Shown in pieces: positions 18,516 to 26,608 of a stretch of DNA of 64,000 nucleotides; within the stretch, counting starts at the first letter, position 1; every line of letters begins with the position of its first letter. The DNA is taken from contig NZ_CP009556.1 in assembly GCF_000959365.1 (NCBI RefSeq), positions 2,418,001 to 2,482,000 on the forward strand, given 5' to 3'. A program made the position numbers and the translations under genes. Below the pieces are notes generated by a model that searched no databases, had not been told where the DNA came from, and was given only the letters and a program-made list of their open reading frames with translations. Source of the stretch: Burkholderia oklahomensis C6786. Its GTDB lineage: Bacteria; Pseudomonadota; Gammaproteobacteria; Burkholderiales; Burkholderiaceae.

Positions 18516-19940
18516 TCAGAGACGCGAGATCGTCTCGGCGAGCACGCCGGCGCCGAGCATGAAATCGTCGATCGACATCGCCTCGTGCGGGTTGTGCGAT
18601 CCGTGATCATTGCGCACGAACAGCATCCCGCTCGGCACGCCCGCGTTCGCGAACAGCGCCGCGTCGTGGCCCGCGCCGCTCGGCAGCGTCGCGAACGGCA
18701 CGTCGAGCCGCGCGCACGCGTCGGCGAGCGCGGCGCGCAGTGCGGGATCCATCCGCGCCGGCGCGCTCGCGAGACGGCGGTCGAAATCGAACCGCACGCC
18801 GCGCTCGCGCGAAATCGAATTGCATTCGGCGATCAGCAGCTCATGGAAGACGTCGAGCGTCTCGGCGCTCTCGCTGCGCGCTTCGAAGCTGAAATGCACC
18901 TGGCCGGGGATCCGCGAAATCGAATGCTCGTCCTGATCGGTCGACACGATGCCGGTCGTCACGACGAGATCGATGTCGCGTTCGAGCAGCCTGCGCCAGT
19001 GCTCGTCGAGCCGCGTGATGAGCTCCGCGACCGCGAAGATCGCGTCGTGTCGCAGGTTCCGGGGCACCGCGCCGGAGTGGCCGGCCTCGCCGATGCAACT
19101 GATCGAGTTGTGCCGCACGTTGCCGCGAATGCCGGACACGACCGCGACCGGCAGCCCTCGCGCGACCATCACCGGCCCCTGTTCGATGTGCAGCTCCAGA
19201 TACGCATGCGCGCGCCGCGCGTCGAACAGCGGCTTCTGCGCACGGACCGCATCGACGTCGACGCCCGCCGCCGCCATGCAGTCGGCAAGCGTGCGGCCGT
19301 TGCTGCGGTGTTTCATCGCGAGATCGGCCGGCTTCAGCCGGCCGAACAGCGCGCTCGATCCGACGTAAGCCTTGCCGAACCACGCGCTCTCTTCGCCGCG
19401 CAGCGCGATCACGTTCAGCGGGCGCGGCGACGCGCGGCCGGCGCGCCGCTGCGCGACGAGGCACAGCAGCCCCGCGACGACGCCCGCGAGACCGTCGTAG
19501 TTGCCGCCGTGCGGCACCGAGTCGAGATGCGAGCCGACCCAGATCGCGGGCGCGTGCGGATCCGCGTCCGGCAGGCTGAAGATCAGGTTGGCCGCGCGGT
19601 CGGTTCGCACCGCGATGCCCTCGCGTTCCGCATGCTCCGCGAGCCGCCGCGCGGCCGCCGTTTCGCTGTCGCCGTAACTCTCGCGCGTGACGCCGACGCC
19701 GTCGAACGACAGCGTGCGGATCTCGTCGAACCACTGCTCGGCGAGCGGCGTCAGGCCGGCCAGCGGCATCGCCGCCGCGCCATGCGTCGTGAGCGCGCCG
19801 TCGTCATCTGCCTCGCGCGCCGCAACGGCGGCGCGCGCGTCGCCGGCCCGGCTGGCCGCATCGGCGGTCGCCATCGGCATCGCATGCGCGGCGGACGCGC
19901 ATTCGGCGATCGCGCCCGGCACATCGGCATTCGCGTTCAT
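18516..19940 (-). CDS. M20-family Zn/Mn amidohydrolase (N-carbamoyl amino acid hydrolase; probable ureidosuccinase)
   Basis: A 474-residue protein of the hydantoinase/carbamoylase group. VGSHLDSVPHGGNYDG at 135-150 gives metal ligands His138 and Asp149, and RGEESAWFG has the Glu pair 183-184. HIEQGP, GEAGHSGAVP and SGAGHDAALF follow. An Ala-rich extension of about 57 residues precedes the usual start. The ATG overlaps the PyrD-like stop (ATGA), so the longer start is kept; Met58 is an alternative. With PyrD/PyrK upstream and a dihydroorotase remnant downstream, N-carbamoyl-L-aspartate is the favoured substrate. Confidence 0.85.
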   Translation of the reverse strand: MNANADVPGAIAECASAAHAMPMATADAASRAGDARAAVAAREADDDGALTTHGAAAMPLAGLTPLAEQWFDEIRTLSFDGVGVTRESYGDSETAAARRLAEHAEREGIAVRTDRAANLIFSLPDADPHAPAIWVGSHLDSVPHGGNYDGLAGVVAGLLCLVAQRRAGRASPRPLNVIALRGEESAWFGKAYVGSSALFGRLKPADLAMKHRSNGRTLADCMAAAGVDVDAVRAQKPLFDARRAHAYLELHIEQGPVMVARGLPVAVVSGIRGNVRHNSISCIGEAGHSGAVPRNLRHDAIFAVAELITRLDEHWRRLLERDIDLVVTTGIVSTDQDEHSISRIPGQVHFSFEARSESAETLDVFHELLIAECNSISRERGVRFDFDRRLASAPARMDPALRAALADACARLDVPFATLPSGAGHDAALFANAGVPSGMLFVRNDHGSHNPHEAMSIDDFMLGAGVLAETISRL

Positions 19941-20917
19941 CGCGCCCCCGCCACCGCGCCGCCCGCTTGCGCCGGCATCGCGCAAAAGCGCTGCCAGCGT
20001 TCGCCGAGCTCCGCGTCGAGTCTGATCTGCCCGGTCAGCGACGCGATCGCGTCGACTCCCTCGTCCGTGCAAAATCGCTCGAGCCCGTCGACGATCGTCC
20101 GCATCACGCCCGGATCGCGGAACGACGCGGTGCCCACCTGCACCGCGCTCGCGCCGGCGAGCAGGAACTCGATCGCGTCGTCGGCGCTCTGGATGCCGCC
20201 GCAGCCGATCACCGGAATCGAGATCGCGCGATGGCACTGGTGAACGAGCCGCAGCGCGATCGGCTTGATCGACGGCCCGGACAAGCCGCCCATCACGTTG
20301 CCGAGCGACGGCCGGCGCGTGCGCACGTCGATCGACATCCCGAGCACCGTGTTGCCCATCACGACCGCGTCGGCGCCCGCGTCCTCGGCCGCCTTCGCGA
20401 TTTTCGCGACGTTGCCCGCGTTCGGCGTCAGCTTCACCCACAGCGGATGCCGGGTGCGCCTGCGCACCGCGTCGACGACCTGCCGGGTCGCGCCGGCGTC
20501 CATCCCGAACGCCATCCCGTCCGCTTCGAGATTCGGGCACGAGATGTTCGCCTCGATCGCCGCGACTTCCGGCAACGACAGCGCCTCGCACGCGCGTGCG
20601 AACTCGGCCGCCGTATCCGCGGACACCGACGCGACGACCGGCGTGCCGCAGCCCGTATACGCGGGCAGCACATGTTCGAGGTAATAGTCGATGCCGTGGC
20701 TCGGAATGCCGATCGAATTCAGCATCCCGTTGCCTGCGTCGGCGACGCGCGGCGTCGGGTTGCCCGGGCGGCTGACGGGCGACACGCTCTTGATCACGAG
20801 CGCGCCGAGCCGCGTCAGGTCGAGCGCCTCGCGATACTCGATCGCGAAACAGCCGGATGCCGGCATCACGGGATTGCGCAGGCTCAGTTCGCCCACGCGT
20901 ACGGTCAGATCAGCCAA
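19937..20917 (-). CDS. Class 1B dihydroorotate dehydrogenase catalytic subunit (PyrD-like, probably catabolic)
   Basis: A protein of about 326 residues with an FMN-binding TIM barrel. NISCPN at 124-129 carries the active-site Cys127 of class 1 enzymes; NGMLNSIG, WVKLTPNAGNV and IGCGGIQSADDAIEFLLAGA are family segments. The start is TTG at 20917, overlapping the end of the PyrK-like gene, with GGAGGT 5 bases before it. Most proteobacteria make pyrimidines with the membrane class 2 enzyme, so a class 1B pair in an operon with a carbamoylase suggests reduction of orotate or a similar pyrimidine. Confidence 0.85.
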   Translation of the reverse strand: MADLTVRVGELSLRNPVMPASGCFAIEYREALDLTRLGALVIKSVSPVSRPGNPTPRVADAGNGMLNSIGIPSHGIDYYLEHVLPAYTGCGTPVVASVSADTAAEFARACEALSLPEVAAIEANISCPNLEADGMAFGMDAGATRQVVDAVRRRTRHPLWVKLTPNAGNVAKIAKAAEDAGADAVVMGNTVLGMSIDVRTRRPSLGNVMGGLSGPSIKPIALRLVHQCHRAISIPVIGCGGIQSADDAIEFLLAGASAVQVGTASFRDPGVMRTIVDGLERFCTDEGVDAIASLTGQIRLDAELGERWQRFCAMPAQAGGAVAGAR

Positions 20918-21770
20918 AATCCACCTCCGCCACCACGTCGCGAATCGCGAACACCGGGCCTTCGCGGCACACGCGCCGGAATCCGCGGATTTCGCCGTCG
21001 TCGAACATCCGCACGCACGACAGGCACACGCCCATCCCGCACGCCATCCGCTGCTCGAGCGCGACCTCGCCGCGCATCGACGGATGGTCGGCGAGCACGC
21101 GCTGCAGCAATGCGAGCAGCCGTTGCGAGCCGCACGTGTAGACCGCGTCCGGCCGATCGCGTGCGATCGCGTCGCGCAGCAGCGCGTCGACGTTCCCGAG
21201 CGCCGACGTGCCGTCGCTGTCGAACACCGCATGAACGTCGGCCCGCGCGCCGCGCAGGAATTCCGCGGCCATCAGATCGTCCGGCGTGCGCGCGGACATC
21301 ACGACCGTCAGCGCGATGCCCGCCTGCGTCGCACGCTGCACGAGCGGCGCCATCGTCGCGAGACCGACGCCGCGCGCGACGAACAGCAACCGCCGCGCAT
21401 CGGGATCGAGCGTGAACGGCCGGCCGAGCGGCCCGACGATCGACAGCCGCGCGCCGGCGTCGAGCTGCGCGAGCGCGCGCGTGCCTTCGCCCGTCACGTT
21501 GTACAGGAACTCGATCTCGCCGGCGCCGGGCCCGACGCCGTACACGCTCATCGGGCGCGGCAGGAACGGCCGGTGACGATCGGTGACGGGGCAGATCAGC
21601 TGATAGAACTGGCCTGCCTGCGTGACGCTCGCGAGCGCCGCGTCGGCGCGCACGCGCAGATAGCGGTAGCGCCGGTTCACCGCCCGATGTCCGACCACGT
21701 CGCACGCGTGCGCGGCGACGCTGGCCGCCCACGTCGTCGCACACGAACGCGCTTCGTCGATCACGTCCAT
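20910..21770 (-). CDS. Dihydroorotate dehydrogenase electron transfer subunit (PyrK-like)
   Basis: A 286-residue protein. The FAD domain has RPMSVYGVGPG, the NAD-binding region follows, and the C-terminus has MACGMGVCLSCV plus a later Cys (RRVCREG), the four ligands of the PyrK 2Fe-2S cluster. It links NAD(H) to the PyrD-like subunit whose start it overlaps. The N-terminus is about 30 residues longer than in typical PyrK. AGGAGG precedes the ATG at 21770. NADH-driven reduction is chemically possible for this complex, consistent with a degradative role. Confidence 0.85.
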   Translation of the reverse strand: MDVIDEARSCATTWAASVAAHACDVVGHRAVNRRYRYLRVRADAALASVTQAGQFYQLICPVTDRHRPFLPRPMSVYGVGPGAGEIEFLYNVTGEGTRALAQLDAGARLSIVGPLGRPFTLDPDARRLLFVARGVGLATMAPLVQRATQAGIALTVVMSARTPDDLMAAEFLRGARADVHAVFDSDGTSALGNVDALLRDAIARDRPDAVYTCGSQRLLALLQRVLADHPSMRGEVALEQRMACGMGVCLSCVRMFDDGEIRGFRRVCREGPVFAIRDVVAEVDFG

Positions 21771-21844
21771 CGTTCCCTCCTCGTTGCGATTGGCCGGGCG
21801 GCGGGCGCGTCGCGCGCCGCCCGGCGGTACGGACGGCAAGCGCG

Positions 21845-23092
21845 TCAGTCGAGCGCCTTGTCCTTCAGTTCCGGAATCAGCGCGACCGTGACGATCATGT
21901 CGAGCACGTACAGCGCGGCGAGCAGCGCGATCGCGATCTGAAACGAATAGCGCGCGGCAAGCGCGCCGACGACGAGCGGCCCGAGCCCGCCGATCGCGCG
22001 GCCGACGTTCCAGAGCACGTTCTGCGCGGTCGCGCGGACCGCGGTCGGATACGCTTCGGACATCAGCGTGCCGTAGCCGCCGACCATGCCGTTCACGAAC
22101 ATGCCCATCAGCGCGCCGGCCCACAGCATCGTGGCCGGATCCGTCAGCCGCGAATAAGCGAACACCATCGCCACCGAGCCGATCTGATACAGCACGAACG
22201 TCGGCTTGCGGCCGATCCGGTCCGCCAGATGCCCGAACAGCCAGACGCCCGCCATCATGCCGAGCACGGTCGCGGCGGTCCACAGCCCCGATTTCGTCAG
22301 CGAGAAGCCCAGTTGCTTCGACAGGAACGTCGGCATCCAGATCATGATGCCGTAGTAGCCGAAGTTCTGGACCGCGCAAAGCACGACGATGCCGATGCTC
22401 GTGCGCGTCGTGCGCGCATCGGCGAACAGCAGCCGGAAGCGCGAGCCGGCGCGCGCCGGCTGCCTGCTCCGGACGAACACTTCCGGCTCGTGCAGCTTGT
22501 TGCGCAGCACCCATGCAACGACCGCGGGCAGCACGCCGATCGCGAACATCCCGCGCCAGCCGACATGCTGCAGCAGCAGCGGCGTCAGCAGCGACGCCGC
22601 CAGCACGCCGCTCTGCCAGCCGAGCGCGACGTACGACGACACGCGGGCGCGCTTGCTGGCCGGCCAGGCCTCGGCCGCGAGCGCCATCCCGATGCCGAAT
22701 TCGCCGCCGAGGCCGATGCCGGCGATGGTCCGGTACGCGAGCAGATCCCAGAAGCCCTGCGCGAACGCGCAGAGCCCGGTGAACACCGCGAACAGCAGGA
22801 TCGTCCAGGTCAGCACGCGCACGCGGCCGTATCGATCGCTGAGCGCGCCGAAGATCACGCCGCCCGCGACCGCGCCGACGAGCGTCCACGTGACGAGCGC
22901 GCCCGCCTGCTGCGCGCCGAGCTGCAGCGACGCCGAGATCGCCGGCAGCATGAAGCCGAGGATCAGCAGGTCGAAGCCGTCCATCGCGTAGCCGATCGCC
23001 GAGCCGGCCAGCACTTTCCACGCGTAGCGCGACACCCGCTCGGGCGGTTCGGTGGCGGACGCGGCCGCAGAGGATCGGAGGTTCGCTTCCAT
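21845..23092 (-). CDS. MFS transporter (AAHS-like organic acid/H+ symporter)
   Basis: A 415-residue, 12-segment major facilitator. The first helix has YAMDGFDLLILGFMLP, the DGFD signature of aromatic acid:proton and related symporters, followed by loop motif GALSDRYGRVRVL and, in the second half, GHLADRIGRKPTF. It is the first gene of the PyrK-PyrD-carbamoylase operon, with operator copy 3 lying 59 bases upstream. Import of orotate or a similar ring carboxylate is inferred from the linked enzymes. Confidence 0.87.
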   Translation of the reverse strand: MEANLRSSAAASATEPPERVSRYAWKVLAGSAIGYAMDGFDLLILGFMLPAISASLQLGAQQAGALVTWTLVGAVAGGVIFGALSDRYGRVRVLTWTILLFAVFTGLCAFAQGFWDLLAYRTIAGIGLGGEFGIGMALAAEAWPASKRARVSSYVALGWQSGVLAASLLTPLLLQHVGWRGMFAIGVLPAVVAWVLRNKLHEPEVFVRSRQPARAGSRFRLLFADARTTRTSIGIVVLCAVQNFGYYGIMIWMPTFLSKQLGFSLTKSGLWTAATVLGMMAGVWLFGHLADRIGRKPTFVLYQIGSVAMVFAYSRLTDPATMLWAGALMGMFVNGMVGGYGTLMSEAYPTAVRATAQNVLWNVGRAIGGLGPLVVGALAARYSFQIAIALLAALYVLDMIVTVALIPELKDKALD

Positions 23093-23150
23093 GATTGTCC
23101 GTATCGTGAAGAGAGGGTGTAGATGCCGACGATCCGCATCGCGTCCGTCT

Positions 23151-23166
23151 GTCGATTTTTTTATAC
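23151..23166. promoter_or_regulatory. Operator copy 3, upstream of the MFS-PyrK-PyrD-carbamoylase operon
   Basis: GTCGATTTTTTTATAC keeps the GTC.A start, T-rich centre and A.AC end of the motif. On the minus strand a TATAAA -10 candidate (23165-23160) lies inside it. Like copies 1 and 2, it has a TTTGTC/CTGTC-type flank (GTCTGTCGA) on one side. Confidence 0.6.
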
Positions 23167-23243
23167 AAGCGGACGACGGCCGGATCATCGGGCTCGCGCG
23201 GCACAAGGCCGCGCCCCGACCGGATCGGCGCCCGCGCGGCGCA

Positions 23244-23567
23244 TCAGACGACCAGCTCCTTCGACACCTGCGCGGCGAAGCCGTTGAGCGCCGCGAGCAG
23301 CGCGTCGTCCGGGCGGAGACTCGCGTCGCTCAGCCGCCGCGCGTGCTCGCGCAGATCGGCGAGAAACGCCTGCACCGTCTCCGCGCAAACCGCGACGCCC
23401 TCCTGCCGTTCGGCGAATGTCGCGGCCGCCTGCGCGAGCAGCACCAGCGCCGCCGATTCGCGCCCGAGCGGCGCCGCCGCGTCGCGACAGCGCGTCGCGA
23501 ACCGGTGAATGTCCGAAAAGCCGACGATGTCCTGTGCAAGCCACTGCGTGGCGTCCAAGAGATTCAT
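23244..23567 (-). CDS. Small helical protein of unknown function, regulon member
   Basis: A 107-residue cytoplasmic protein (starts MNLLDATQWLAQDIVGFSD) that appears almost entirely alpha-helical, rich in Ala and Leu, with no signal peptide or known motif recognised. The ATG at 23567 has AAGGAG at good spacing. A perfect copy of the 16-bp operator ends 13 bases upstream of the ATG, next to the ribosome binding site. It has its own promoter region, facing away from the porin. It could be a small regulator or an enzyme accessory; no function is claimed. Confidence 0.7.
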   Translation of the reverse strand: MNLLDATQWLAQDIVGFSDIHRFATRCRDAAAPLGRESAALVLLAQAAATFAERQEGVAVCAETVQAFLADLREHARRLSDASLRPDDALLAALNGFAAQVSKELVV

Positions 23568-23580
23568 GCCCTGCTCCTTC

Positions 23581-23596
23581 GTCTAAATATTTAGAC
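23581..23596. promoter_or_regulatory. Operator copy 4: perfect palindrome GTCTAAATATTTAGAC
   Basis: A perfect 16-bp palindrome immediately upstream of the Shine-Dalgarno of the 107-residue protein gene. It is the best-conserved copy and defines the motif. A candidate promoter on the minus strand (TTGCAT, 17 bases, TAGTCT) would place it over the -10 region. Confidence 0.72.
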
Positions 23597-23671
23597 TACT
23601 CGCATCAAAAATGGAATGCAAGTGTCCGATGTGTCGGGGTAAACCGTGTGGCCGCGCATCGCGCACCGTGG

Positions 23672-24736
23672 TCAGAAACGCGTGCGCAGGCCCGCGCCGG
23701 ACGTGACGCCGGTCGACAGGCCGCCGACGCGATCGACCTTGATCGCCGCATAGATGTCGGTGCGCTTCGACAGCGGATAGTCATAGCCGAGCGCGCCGGT
23801 GCTGCGATGCTCGCCGTCGGCGGCCGCCCCGCTCGAATGCGTATATGCACAGCTCGCGAGCAGCAAACCGACGCCGATCGGCACGCTCACGCCCGCCTGC
23901 AGCGTATCGCCGTGGAAATTACCGCTCGGCGCGCGGTTCGCGACGTTCATGTACTGCGCGAACAGCTTCACGACGCGCCAGTCGTACGACGCGTCAACCT
24001 GCACCGTGCGCTGACTCGACAGGCCAGGCGCCGCGGCGAGCGCGCCGCCGAGATCGCCGGGCGTCGCGCTGAAGTTCACGTACTGAAATATCGCGGCGGC
24101 GGCGAACGCCCCGTGCGTGTAGTTCGCGTTGACGCTCCATTTCTTCGCGCCGTTGCGGCCGGCCGCATTGCCGAGCGCGTACAACAGGCCCGCGTTGAAT
24201 CCGCCGAACGTCGGGATCGTATACGCGACCGCGTTGTTCCAGGCCGAATCTCCGACCACGCCCTCCGCGCCCACGCCCTTGAACGTGTGGAAGATCATCG
24301 GCGAGAACGTGTACGAGTTGAACAGCGGGTTGAACTGGATCGTCGCGAGATACAGCGGCGTCGTGATGCGGCCGAAACGAAGCTGACCGAATCGCGTCTG
24401 CAGCCCGACGTACGCGTTGCGCGAAAACAGGCTGTCGCCGGCGTAGCGGCCATACGCGCCGCTTTGCGGCTGGAAATAGCTTTCGAGCGCGAAGAACGCC
24501 TTGTTGCCGCCGCCGAGATCCTCGGTGCCGCCAATGCCCCAGAACGACGTCGTCATCCCGCCGCCCTGCTGCACGATCGCCGCCCGGCCGCCGGGATTCT
24601 TCACCGAGCCGGCGAATACGTCGGCGATGCCGTACAGCATCACGCTCGACTGCGCGCGCGCGACCGGCGCAACGCAGGCGGCGCCCGCCGCGCCGGCGAT
24701 CAGGAATCCTGTCCAGTATCTGCCCCGCGATGTCAT
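23672..24736 (-). CDS. Gram-negative outer membrane porin (regulon member)
   Basis: A 354-residue porin_4 family protein with a signal peptide ending near ARAQSS and the usual VMLYGIADVF start of the mature barrel. GGTEDLGGGNKAFFALES and the C-terminal GLRTRF ending in Phe, the barrel assembly signal, are also present. GGAGGAG precedes the ATG at 24736. An almost perfect operator copy lies 92 bases upstream, so this porin is likely produced with the catabolic genes to admit their substrate. Confidence 0.9.
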   Translation of the reverse strand: MTSRGRYWTGFLIAGAAGAACVAPVARAQSSVMLYGIADVFAGSVKNPGGRAAIVQQGGGMTTSFWGIGGTEDLGGGNKAFFALESYFQPQSGAYGRYAGDSLFSRNAYVGLQTRFGQLRFGRITTPLYLATIQFNPLFNSYTFSPMIFHTFKGVGAEGVVGDSAWNNAVAYTIPTFGGFNAGLLYALGNAAGRNGAKKWSVNANYTHGAFAAAAIFQYVNFSATPGDLGGALAAAPGLSSQRTVQVDASYDWRVVKLFAQYMNVANRAPSGNFHGDTLQAGVSVPIGVGLLLASCAYTHSSGAAADGEHRSTGALGYDYPLSKRTDIYAAIKVDRVGGLSTGVTSGAGLRTRF

Positions 24737-24827
24737 GTTTTCTCCTCCCGGCGCATCGAGCCGGCGTGTGGGAACGGTTGCGATGCGTGACGCATCCACG
24801 CTGACAGCATCCATGCCATCATCGAAT

Positions 24828-24843
24828 ATCTAAATATTTAGAC
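24828..24843. promoter_or_regulatory. Operator copy 5: ATCTAAATATTTAGAC
   Basis: Differs from the perfect palindrome at 23581 only in its first base. It lies upstream of the porin gene in the 373-bp gap between porin and XRE regulator, which also carries copy 6. Nothing else was recognised in that gap. Confidence 0.7.
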
Positions 24844-24998
24844 GACTCGCGTGCGTGCCGGCGCAACAGGGATGATCGACCGCTCACGCGCATCGGACGA
24901 TCGCCAGCCGCGGCTGCGCGACGGCCGCGCGCTTGCCGGAATTCGTCCGGGAACGCGTGCCGCACCGCATCCGCTGTCGTCTACGCTAAAATACACGA

Positions 24999-25014
24999 TA
25001 CAAAAAAATAGACA
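24999..25014. promoter_or_regulatory. Operator copy 6, upstream of the XRE regulator
   Basis: ATACAAAAAAATAGAC; its reverse complement GTCTATTTTTTTGTAT matches copy 1 over its first 12 bases, including the TTTGTCTA flank. A TAAAAT -10 candidate lies just upstream at 24988-24993, so the site falls at or after the transcription start of the regulator gene, consistent with autoregulation. Confidence 0.6.
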
Positions 25015-25109
25015 AACATCGATGATCTCGGCGGCTCCGACACGACGGCCGCCCGGTGCTTTCGCGTAACATCGTGTCGAATTTTCCACCTGCCACCCGG
25101 AGGTCATGA

Positions 25110-26024
25110 ATGCCCGCAGCCGGTTCCCGGAAAAAGCGTCCGCGCGGCGCGCGTTTCGATTTCGACAGCATCGGCGAGCGCCTGCGGGCGTACCGGATGG
25201 CCGCCGAATTGCGCAGCGAGGACGTCGCCGATCGCCTGAACATCTCGCGCGCCGCGGTCTACAAGCTCGAACGCGGCGAGATCGTGAAGATCGACACGCT
25301 CGAGCGGCTCGCCGCGTTGTTCGGCGTGTCGCTCGCGAACCTGCTGGGCGTCGAGGTCGAGTATCACGATTCGGCGGTCAGCTATTTCGAGCGGATGCGG
25401 CAGCTCGAAAGCCGCTCGCAGCGGATCGTCGCGCATTTCGATCCGTTCTCGTTCCTGCTGACGTCCGACGATTACGAAGGCTGGCTGCGCCAGATGCTCG
25501 AGGAGAGCATCCCGCCGTCGCTGGCCGACGCCGCGTGGCCGCAGACGCGGTCGAAAGTGATGGCGATCCTCGCGGACCGGAAAGCCGCGTTCCGGCGCGC
25601 GCCGCTGAACGTGACGAGCCTGATCGGGCTGCGCCAGATCGAGCAGTTCCTGCATCACGGCCTGGTCGGCCGCCTCGGGCTGCCGACCGGCGTGCAGCTC
25701 GAGCGGAAACTCGCCGCGCGCCGGGAGGTGATGCGGATCGTCGCGATGCTCGAGGACGATACCAAAGGCGTGCGAATCGGGATCGTCAACGACAACCTGC
25801 CGAACGAAACCTTCCAGATCTTCGAGGACGACGACAGCGCGCATGTCGCGGTGTCGCCGTTCCGGCTGGGCGAGCTGCCGAACATCCGCACCGGCATCGC
25901 GACGATCACGACGTCGGCCGATGCGGTTGCGATGTATCGGAAGATGATCGACAGGCTGTGGGCGGATGCCGCGAAAGGTGCCGACGGGGCGAAGGTGCTG
26001 CGCGAACTGCTGGATCGGGTGTAG
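25110..26024 (+). CDS. XRE-family transcriptional regulator (probable master regulator of the 13.6-26 kb regulon)
   Basis: A 304-residue protein. Residues about 20-75 form an XRE helix-turn-helix (ERLRAYRMAAELRSEDVADR, LNISRAAVYKLERGEIVKID). A large C-terminal region of about 220 residues follows, resembling the effector domains of long XRE regulators (NIRTGIATITTSADAVAMY near the end). The ATG at 25110 has GGAGGT 5 bases before it. Operator copy 6 lies about 100 bases upstream, and five more copies precede the neighbouring catabolic genes. It most likely binds this motif; a pathway metabolite would be the inducer. Confidence 0.82.
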   Translation: MPAAGSRKKRPRGARFDFDSIGERLRAYRMAAELRSEDVADRLNISRAAVYKLERGEIVKIDTLERLAALFGVSLANLLGVEVEYHDSAVSYFERMRQLESRSQRIVAHFDPFSFLLTSDDYEGWLRQMLEESIPPSLADAAWPQTRSKVMAILADRKAAFRRAPLNVTSLIGLRQIEQFLHHGLVGRLGLPTGVQLERKLAARREVMRIVAMLEDDTKGVRIGIVNDNLPNETFQIFEDDDSAHVAVSPFRLGELPNIRTGIATITTSADAVAMYRKMIDRLWADAAKGADGAKVLRELLDRV

Positions 26025-26089
26025 CGGTCGGCTTCCCGGATGCGGTGCGTTCACAAACGCGCATTTAATCGTTACAATGGCGCCCCTTT

Positions 26090-26174
26090 GCCCAGGTGGC
26101 GGAATTGGTAGACGCACTATCTTGAGGGGGTAGCGCCGAGAGGCGTGCGGGTTCAAATCCCGCCCTGGGCACCA
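26090..26174 (+). tRNA. tRNA-Leu (anticodon GAG)
   Basis: An 85-base sequence including encoded CCA. The acceptor stem GCCCAGG pairs with CCTGGGC. The D-loop (GGAATTGGTAGAC), anticodon loop CTTGAGG with GAG, a long class II variable arm and the T-loop GGTTCAAATCCC are all present. It reads CUC/CUU leucine codons. The start is about 65 bases after the XRE stop codon. Confidence 0.95.
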
Positions 26175-26608
26175 TTCTTTTTCTCGCAGCCATCGCTTCG
26201 CGAGCGATTTTCCCGAAGGCGGCCATGCGCACGCAAACTGTCGAGCCCTTCTATAAGTCGCCGTCAAACCGGGCGGCGGACGGATTCCAGGCGGGGTAGG
26301 CAGCCCGATCCGCAGCGACTTTCCGGGCGTCGGCAGGCGGACGAACGATCAAGATGGCGGCGTGCGCGCCGCCATCTTCATGGCAGACGACAGTATTCCG
26401 ACGGTACCGACAGCAGCGGCGACGATGCCTTTCAGCAATCCCCCTTGAAAGCCATGCCCTCCCCGTGCTGTATCGCGACCTTTTTGCCGATATCCGGATT
26501 TTCAGATTATGACGATCCGTCAGGCGATGCCGGACGTCTGAAATTCGCCGAGGATCGGCCACGGCGGTCAATCTCGGATTCGCTCATGCCGGTTCGCCGG
26601 CAGGAACA
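26175..26608. other. Gene-free gap after tRNA-Leu with a perfect 12-bp hairpin
   Basis: No convincing gene was found in these 434 bases. AAGATGGCGGCG (26351-26362), a 4-base loop and its exact complement (26367-26378) form a strong hairpin, but no T tract follows. No copy of the tRNA 3' end that would mark an integration site was seen in this gap. Confidence 0.5.

Noticed and set aside
26351-26378. Perfect 12-bp hairpin as an intrinsic terminator for tRNA-Leu
   Set aside because: It lies about 180 bases after the tRNA and has no T tract on either side, so it is listed only as a structure of unknown role.
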